Source: Ottelia alismoides
Taxonomy: Eukaryota > Streptophyta > Magnoliopsida > Alismatales > Hydrocharitaceae
Length of the DNA stretch: 64,000 bases
Assembly: GCA_037367405.1 (NCBI GenBank)
Contig: JAZKJV010011598.1
Span: 372,001 to 436,000 of the forward strand
Reading direction: 5' to 3'
The translations under genes and the position numbers were made by a program. Positions 58,750-64,000 of this stretch are shown one piece after another. Positions within the stretch are counted from its first letter, which is position 1. Each line of letters opens with the position of its first letter. The notes under the pieces were generated by a model. It was not told where the DNA came from. It did not search any database and saw nothing but the letters and a program-made list of their open reading frames with translations.

Positions 58750-59350
58750 TGGAATAGCCAGTATATAAAACACTTATTATTAGCATCCTTATATCATTCC
58801 AAATGATTAGGATATTATCTACATTAAGCACGATGAACACAATGGCACTCCCACTAAGCTTCACATGGTTCATCATGATTCTATCTGAAATCATAACATT
58901 TATAATTTCATCAAATCTTATGTTCCAACTACAAGAAGCTTATTTGAGTCCAAAGATGGAGTTCTTTAGCTTGCACATCTTGCTTTCCTCAATCATGAAG
59001 CCCTGTGGCTACTTCATGTGAATGTCCTTAGAGAGGTATTCGTAGAGGAATGCAATCTTGAACTCCATCTTGAAGATATCAAAGTCAAGTTGTGTAGCTA
59101 AAGTTAGCAATAATTTGATGGGTTTAAGCATGGTCACTAAAGAGCAAGTCTCATCACAAGCGATGTCTTATCTTTGATGTGTAGCTCATGGCTACGAACC
59201 ATGCTTTGAAGGTCTCTACCTTCTCATCAGGTTCCCTCTTTCTATTGAAGATCCATTTACACCTTATTGGGTCTTACCCATATAGGTGGATCCTCGAGGG
59301 TCCATATACAACATTTGTATATGAAGTCTACTTTAGACTTTATTGCTAAC
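58750..59350 (-). pseudogene. Cop-D reverse transcriptase remnant
   Basis: Minus-strand translation recalls the copia RT: WTLEDPP near 59300, KWIF-type sequence near 59240, FKAWFVAM near 59200, MEFKIAFLYEYL...DIHMK near 59070-59010 (counterpart of the DVKTAFLNG block), KLKNSIFGLK near 58950, and NVDNIL at 58825-58808 in place of the YVDD box. Many stops and frameshifts; not functional. Confidence 0.8.
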
Positions 59351-59825
59351 ATCCATCTTTCCATGTTATGATCTTCAGAAGCTTCATCACATGAAGTTAG
59401 ATCATTGTCAGATTCAACTGACATATGGAATCCATCTTCAAACTTATGTGAAGAGGTATTAGTGTCTCGTCTTTAATTGTCCCTTTAGTTTCCAATTTTA
59501 GGAGCCTCATTATCTTCTCAAGATTTAATGAGTTCCTTCTCTTCATTTTCATCTTGATCCTCAAGAGTCTCATCCTCTAAGGATCACATTCTCATAGATG
59601 AGATCTTTTAAGAATCTCAATGTCATAAAGTAGGTATCCAATACCATCCTTTATTTTCCTAATGTAGTAGCACTCTCATGTGCTAAATTCCAGCTTACTT
59701 TCCTGGAACCTTATTAAGGATATATTGTAGTCTCTACTACATATATACCTTGGAAACTAAGAGGTAATTATGCTAATATTCATCATTGATCAAATCATGT
59801 CACACATGATAAACAATTGTATCTC
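59351..59825 (-). pseudogene. Cop-D region between integrase and RT
   Basis: A/T-rich decayed coding sequence with no motif I can name; by position it is the integrase C-terminus and linker of copia pol. Confidence 0.5.
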
Positions 59826-60235
59826 CCTACAACTCTATTGAGTTTAGGTGCATCAGGAGGATTGAGATAGGAACGACATCCATATCTCCATAAGGTATTC
59901 TATGAATTCATCTTATATGTATTGACTACCTAGAGTAGATCAAATTCATTTAATCTTCCTTCAAACTTTGGTTCTAAACCAAAATTGTGAAATCTTTGAA
60001 CATTTCAAAAGTTTCTAAGTGAAGAGAAGAAATCTCGTATCACAAATAATTATCAATAGATATCACACATCCATAATGTTTATTCTGATATAGATGATTC
60101 ACATACATCAATATGTATGAGATCTTGAATACCTTGACATCTTACACCATTCTAAGGAAGGGTGTATTGGACATTTATACTTTTGAATACAATATTCACA
60201 AGTATGTAATATTTGAACCTTTAGACAATCTAAAG
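59826..60235 (-). pseudogene. Cop-D integrase remnant
   Basis: On the minus strand, CKYYIL near 60215 (zinc-binding end), HIDVCESS near 60120 (first catalytic Asp region) and NPPDAPKLNRV near 59860-59830 (block containing the region before the catalytic Glu) lie in the order of copia integrase. Heavily decayed. Confidence 0.72.
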
Positions 60236-61773
60236 TTTCATCTCTTACTAGTCTATTGATCACATAAATAGGCAAATGTCCAAGGCTTGATGCCAGATCA
60301 TTGTCAAATGATCTTCATCCTCCTATTAATCTTTTAAGGTTTGATTTCAGTATTAGAAATGGTAATGAACCATTCAATAATATTCTAATTTAATAGAGTC
60401 CACTAGATTTTAGACTACTATCTGAAATATCACCATCATAACTCTTTATGATAGGTCTATTCCAGAATTCATGTTTATTCCAAACATTTATAAATAAACA
60501 ATAAGTGCATTCTAACATCTAGGTCGTAGAGACATTCTCTAAGACTAAGGGCTCCCATTGAAAATATGAAGTCTATTGATCCAATGAAAATTGTTGCAAC
60601 AATTGCATCAATTCCAACATGGATGACCATTAAACGTTAATATCAAATTTCTAATTTTCTAACACATATGCAACCAATTGCAAGTGTCATTAGAAGATTG
60701 AGATACAATTATTATACTTTATCTTATCAAATAAGAAAGTCAATTTCAATGATTATATGCAGATTATTCCGATGCACTATCCGAGTCCTTCTCTAAGGAC
60801 TCTAGATAGATTTGATAGTCATACTATCAACACATCAGCTTATTGCAGTATTGGCATTTATCCAACCTTTTGGATGTCATATGGAAGTTATAGAAGTATA
60901 ATCAACTCTTTGGCTTTCCTTCTCACTTGGTTCCAACCCATGCTTCCACTACGCTCCCTTTATCTATAAGCAACCATTGCTCAAGACAAAGAATCTCTTA
61001 TACCGAAATAAAAAAAATCAATATAAGAGTATTTCAACATTTATACATGCTTCATTCAATTCATACAGTATGGATAATATGAAGCATCATGAATGACCAG
61101 AGTATAGACAGTAGAATGATGACACTCATCGTATCTACATCCATCTAAACTCTTAAAACATTGGTTCAGGTAGGTACTCAAACAATCATCTCTTATAGAG
61201 CCACCATTCTGCATGATGCAGAGAACCACGTCATTCATGATTAAATGTCGAGAGCACATATGTATGCCAGAATATCTTCTTAGAATTTTATAAGGATTAT
61301 TTAATAATTACGATCATCATCGACATGTCACTTCCAAAGTACATTCGATGAGAGATCAGGACTATAGAGACATACAAACCATAGGGTTGAAGTCCTATTG
61401 TCTATTATAATTGTCATTCCTCATTATTATGAGGAACCTTGCACATTGCAACCACATACATTACGTGTTCAACTGCAAGTACAATATCTTCATCATGGAT
61501 CCAATCCACGATATTTTATTGGTTATTTTGAGTATAGTATTGAGCGGGTTTAATGAAGGATTATCTGAAATAAGAAATTTGCATAAATGTATATTTATAT
61601 ATATATATATACATATTTTACTTTGATTTAGGAATTTTTTTATATCAAAGTTGTCTTGCTATGTCAACAATGAAAGTTCATTCCCTTAATCACTTTCAAT
61701 GTAAGAGATATACTGACTATTATATCTCAAGCAAGATCCGAGATCTCCTTCCTTATCTTTGTTACATCCTAAT
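60236..61773 (-). pseudogene. Cop-D upstream pol/gag region, decayed
   Basis: By position it should hold protease and gag. I could not recognise a specific domain; no ORF exceeds about 70 codons. Ends at the Cop-E insertion. Confidence 0.45.
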
Positions 61774-62100
61774 TGTTAGAAAATCGGAAGCGGAAGTGGA
61801 ATGATAAAACAGAGCTAAAAAATATAGATAAACATGAAGAACACAAAAGATTTTACATGGAACCCTACTCCGTGAGGAGCGGGATGAAACCACAGGAGAA
61901 GCCCTCAACGAGATGGATATTCTATTGAACTTTCTCATCTGTTACAGGAGGCCTGGGGCTCCTTATATAGCCTCCACAGTGCCTCCAAGTCCCACCACTG
62001 GACGATGTGGGACAAAACTCAGTGGTGGGGTAAATGGATCTTGGAGGGATCCATTTACCCACCTATTACATAAGTGACGCATGCTCCAAATACTCTAACA
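61774..62100 (-). repeat. 3' LTR of Cop-E (327 bp)
   Basis: On the minus strand it starts TGTTAGAGTATTTGG at 62100 and ends TTTTCTAACA at 61774. TATA box CTATATAAGG at about 61970-61961. The first 97 bp of the partner LTR are visible at 63904-64000 and differ at only a few positions. Confidence 0.92.
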
Positions 62101-62119
62101 CTCCCCCTCAAGCTGGAGC
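62101..62119 (-). promoter_or_regulatory. Polypurine tract of Cop-E
   Basis: GCTTGAGGGGGAG on the minus strand directly before TGTTAGAG. Confidence 0.87.
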
Positions 62120-63889
62120 ATGCAATGCTCAGCTTGGACAAACAGAAAGAAACTCAACTCACAATACATGACACTACAGACAATATCAACCCAGCGCGCA
62201 CAGCTGCTGCAATCGAGGACGTTGCTTCTCATGGCGTGCATGTGAGGAGGACGAACGGGCTGGAGTGTGAAACTGGATCTATCTGGCTCAGAGAATGGTA
62301 CTCTACTCTGGAGTCCCTATGGTACCACATGAAAACCCTTGCCCTCAATGGCATAGGGAATGGTCCTCTGCTTTGGAGTCCCTATGGCTCACATGAAAAC
62401 TCTGGCCGACCAACAAGAATGATAAATGATTGGCATGCGTCGTCGTCGAGTCCGAATCTGAGATTTGTAGAGTCTGAACGTCTGACCGGTCTGGAAAATC
62501 TGACATCTGAATCTTGGAACAAGACCTGTGACTCTATATATACTCCCCCTTTCTCCCATACTGGTCAGAATGACATTGTTTGACCACGTTGGGAGAAGAT
62601 AAGATAATACATAAACATGGAGATGAATAAAACATCACTTAGCCGATAATGATTTTTTTCGGCTTTTCGCTATATTTTTTTAACCACATTTTTTTAAATC
62701 CGTACGGCTTTTCTTTGTACGCGCTTCTTTCATTTTTTTATACTATGCGTGCGGATTTTCAAATGTACGCGCCCTTTTTTCTTTCCCTTTTTTTTAACAT
62801 TATAAGCGTGGTCCATTTGGACCCAAATATACCTTAGCCCAATTGGGCTTAACAAAAACTCTCTCTCTTTTACACAGAAAACCAATCGGCCCACTTAGGG
62901 CTCTAAAAACATCAACATCCCAACGGGGCTCCTCTTTTCGTTTCTACCTTTTTTTGTTTAACACGACCCTCCTTTTTTTTCTCAGAGCAAATGCCGACTT
63001 GGGCCAAAAAAGCCCCTTTCTACAATACGAAACTGCCATAGTTTTTTTTCTTTTTAAATACGAAACGGCATGTTCGGCCCTATGAAGAAATCGTGTGCCC
63101 CCCTTCTTATTAGGGTTCCCCTGTCTGGAATGGGAACCCTCGATGTCCGCCGCCCCTGATTGTGTTTGAAGAAATAGCACCGCTGCTGATGGGGGAGCCG
63201 TCTTGCACTGCGCAGGAGATCACCAGGAGGCGCGGCAACTCGCTTGGAGCGCCGCCACCCGTGTGCTCGAGGGGAGGAAACGCGCACCACCACTGGGAGG
63301 CCACCGCTGAGGGAGAAAAAATCATCTGCACGAGTCGCGAGTGGGATTTGCGCCACCTGGATCATAAGCTCCACCGCCTGGGAGCTTCTTTGCCGATGTC
63401 GCGGTTGCGATGGGTACTGGAACTGGGGCTTCTTTAAACTGGAGCTCCGCCTAGGGCATTGCTTATGGATGGGGCCCTGTAGTATGGTAGCGTGCCGCCT
63501 GGGCATGGGGGATCTCGTATGGGCTCGCGAGATCGAGGGAGGGCATGGGTGCGCGCCGCCTGGAAGATTGCGCCAGCGGCTTGCTGGAAAGAGGGTGACA
63601 CAAGCCTGCACCTGCGATGGTCGCTCGCGAGCATCTCATGGTGCTCCTCTACCCCTGCAACCGCACGACCTAGTATAGGAATTTGAAGAGTCCCTCCGCC
63701 AAGGGATTCACCAAAGTTTCGAAATGGAGATGACGAACAGAGTTTAACAAGTCTCCAGAAATTAGGGTTTCAAAACCCCTCAAAAAAAACCGCGGAACTT
63801 GAATCTTCAACTAATAAATCTTTAAGAACAAAGAACTATTACAATCGAATCTCAAAGAAATAAAGAACATGAAAGCCTCGAGAATCGAC
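62120..63889 (-). other. Cop-E internal region without recognisable gag or pol
   Basis: About 1.8 kb. A direct repeat of about 45 bp (62294-62340 and 62358-62405, core CTCTGGAGTCCCTATGG) lies near the 3' end. About 62640-63060 is A/T-rich. About 63110-63680 is GC-rich with overlapping ORFs on both strands, the longest 185 codons on the minus strand but without an ATG start. No known domain; it might be leader sequence or a captured host fragment. Confidence 0.65.
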
Positions 63890-63891
63890 CC

Positions 63892-63903
63892 ACTCTGATA
63901 CCA
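63892..63903 (-). promoter_or_regulatory. Primer-binding site of Cop-E (tRNA-Met type)
   Basis: TGGTATCAGAGT on the minus strand, directly after the LTR end, the complement of initiator tRNA-Met used by most plant copia elements. Confidence 0.92.
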
Positions 63904-64000
63904 TGTTAGAAAATCAGAAGCGGAAGCGGAATGATAAAACAGAGCTAAGAAATATAGATAAACATGAAGAACACAAAGGATTTTACGTGGAACCCTACTC
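63904..64000 (-). repeat. 5' LTR of Cop-E (end only, cut by window)
   Basis: Repeats 61774-61870 with few differences; continues beyond the window. Confidence 0.92.

Larger units (their letters stand above)
55369..61773 (-). mobile_element. Cop-D: decayed Ty1/copia retrotransposon (3' part)
   Basis: A long 3' LTR (55369-57967), a polypurine tract and decayed pol with integrase upstream of RT (copia order) on the minus strand. The element is interrupted by Cop-E at 61774; its gag end and 5' LTR lie outside the window. The very long LTR suggests a SIRE/Maximus- or Angela-like copia lineage, which I cannot confirm. Confidence 0.85.
61774..64000 (-). mobile_element. Cop-E: short non-autonomous copia-type LTR element
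   Basis: A 327 bp LTR (61774-62100) and the start of its partner (63904 onward) enclose only 1.8 kb. The primer site matches tRNA-Met and a polypurine tract is present, but no gag or pol domain is visible. The left flank is CTAAT (61769-61773); the right flank is outside the window. The element must depend on a relative for transposition. Confidence 0.87.

Noticed and set aside
63054..63611. 185-codon ORF in Cop-E as a gag gene
   Set aside because: It has no ATG start, no Gag motif, and overlaps equally open frames on the other strand.

Overview
The window is plant nuclear DNA made entirely of nested LTR retrotransposons; I see no host gene, rRNA, tRNA or CRISPR array. An angiosperm is indicated by Ty3/gypsy elements of the Athila/Tat type (primer-binding site complementary to the 3' end of tRNA-Asp, very long LTRs of 3-4 kb, a single gag-pol frame) and Ty1/copia elements (one with a tRNA-Met type primer site). 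The species cannot be named from the sequence. The dense nesting suggests pericentromeric or similar heterochromatin. Labels used below are mine: Atl-1, Atl-2, Atl-3, sLTR-A, sLTR-B, LTR-C, Cop-D, Cop-E.

Layout. Atl-1 (1-16827, + strand, 5' LTR cut by the window edge) is a full element with one uninterrupted gag-pol frame of about 2258 codons carrying ten in-frame stops and no frameshift. To its right lies a set of nested elements, deciphered from target-site duplications (TSDs): LTR-C (minus; 16828-17109 and 52868-54283) is split by a solo LTR, sLTR-B (minus; TSD CTCCA). sLTR-B is split by a second solo LTR, sLTR-A (minus; tentative TSD TGGTG). sLTR-A is split by the full element Atl-2 (+; 20600-49140; TSD ATGGG). 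Atl-2 is split inside its integrase zinc-finger coding region by Atl-3 (minus; 31038-42627; TSD GTGCC). Atl-1 itself sits in the left piece of LTR-C. Right of LTR-C, 54284-55368 is the 3' internal end of that element, followed by a decayed copia element Cop-D (55369-61773, minus), into which a short copia-type element Cop-E (61774-64000+, minus) has inserted.

Atl-1 and Atl-2 once encoded Gag, protease, RT/RNase H and integrase; both are now pseudogenes, Atl-2 more heavily damaged. Atl-3 is the youngest: its two 3.2 kb LTRs differ at only about a dozen places by eye. It has two intact overlapping ORFs (a Gag N-terminus-like protein and a protease-domain protein) but no Gag core, RT, RNase H or integrase, so it must have been moved by another element.

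The most notable structure is noncoding and shared by all three Atl elements: (i) a leader block behind the primer site, (ii) a 3+1 array of hairpins after the coding region, each ending in a G-rich tract that copies the polypurine tract, and (iii) a conserved block of several hundred bases between the hairpins and the true polypurine tract. These are the best candidates for cis-acting signals by which a defective element such as Atl-3 could be recognised by the machinery of relatives.
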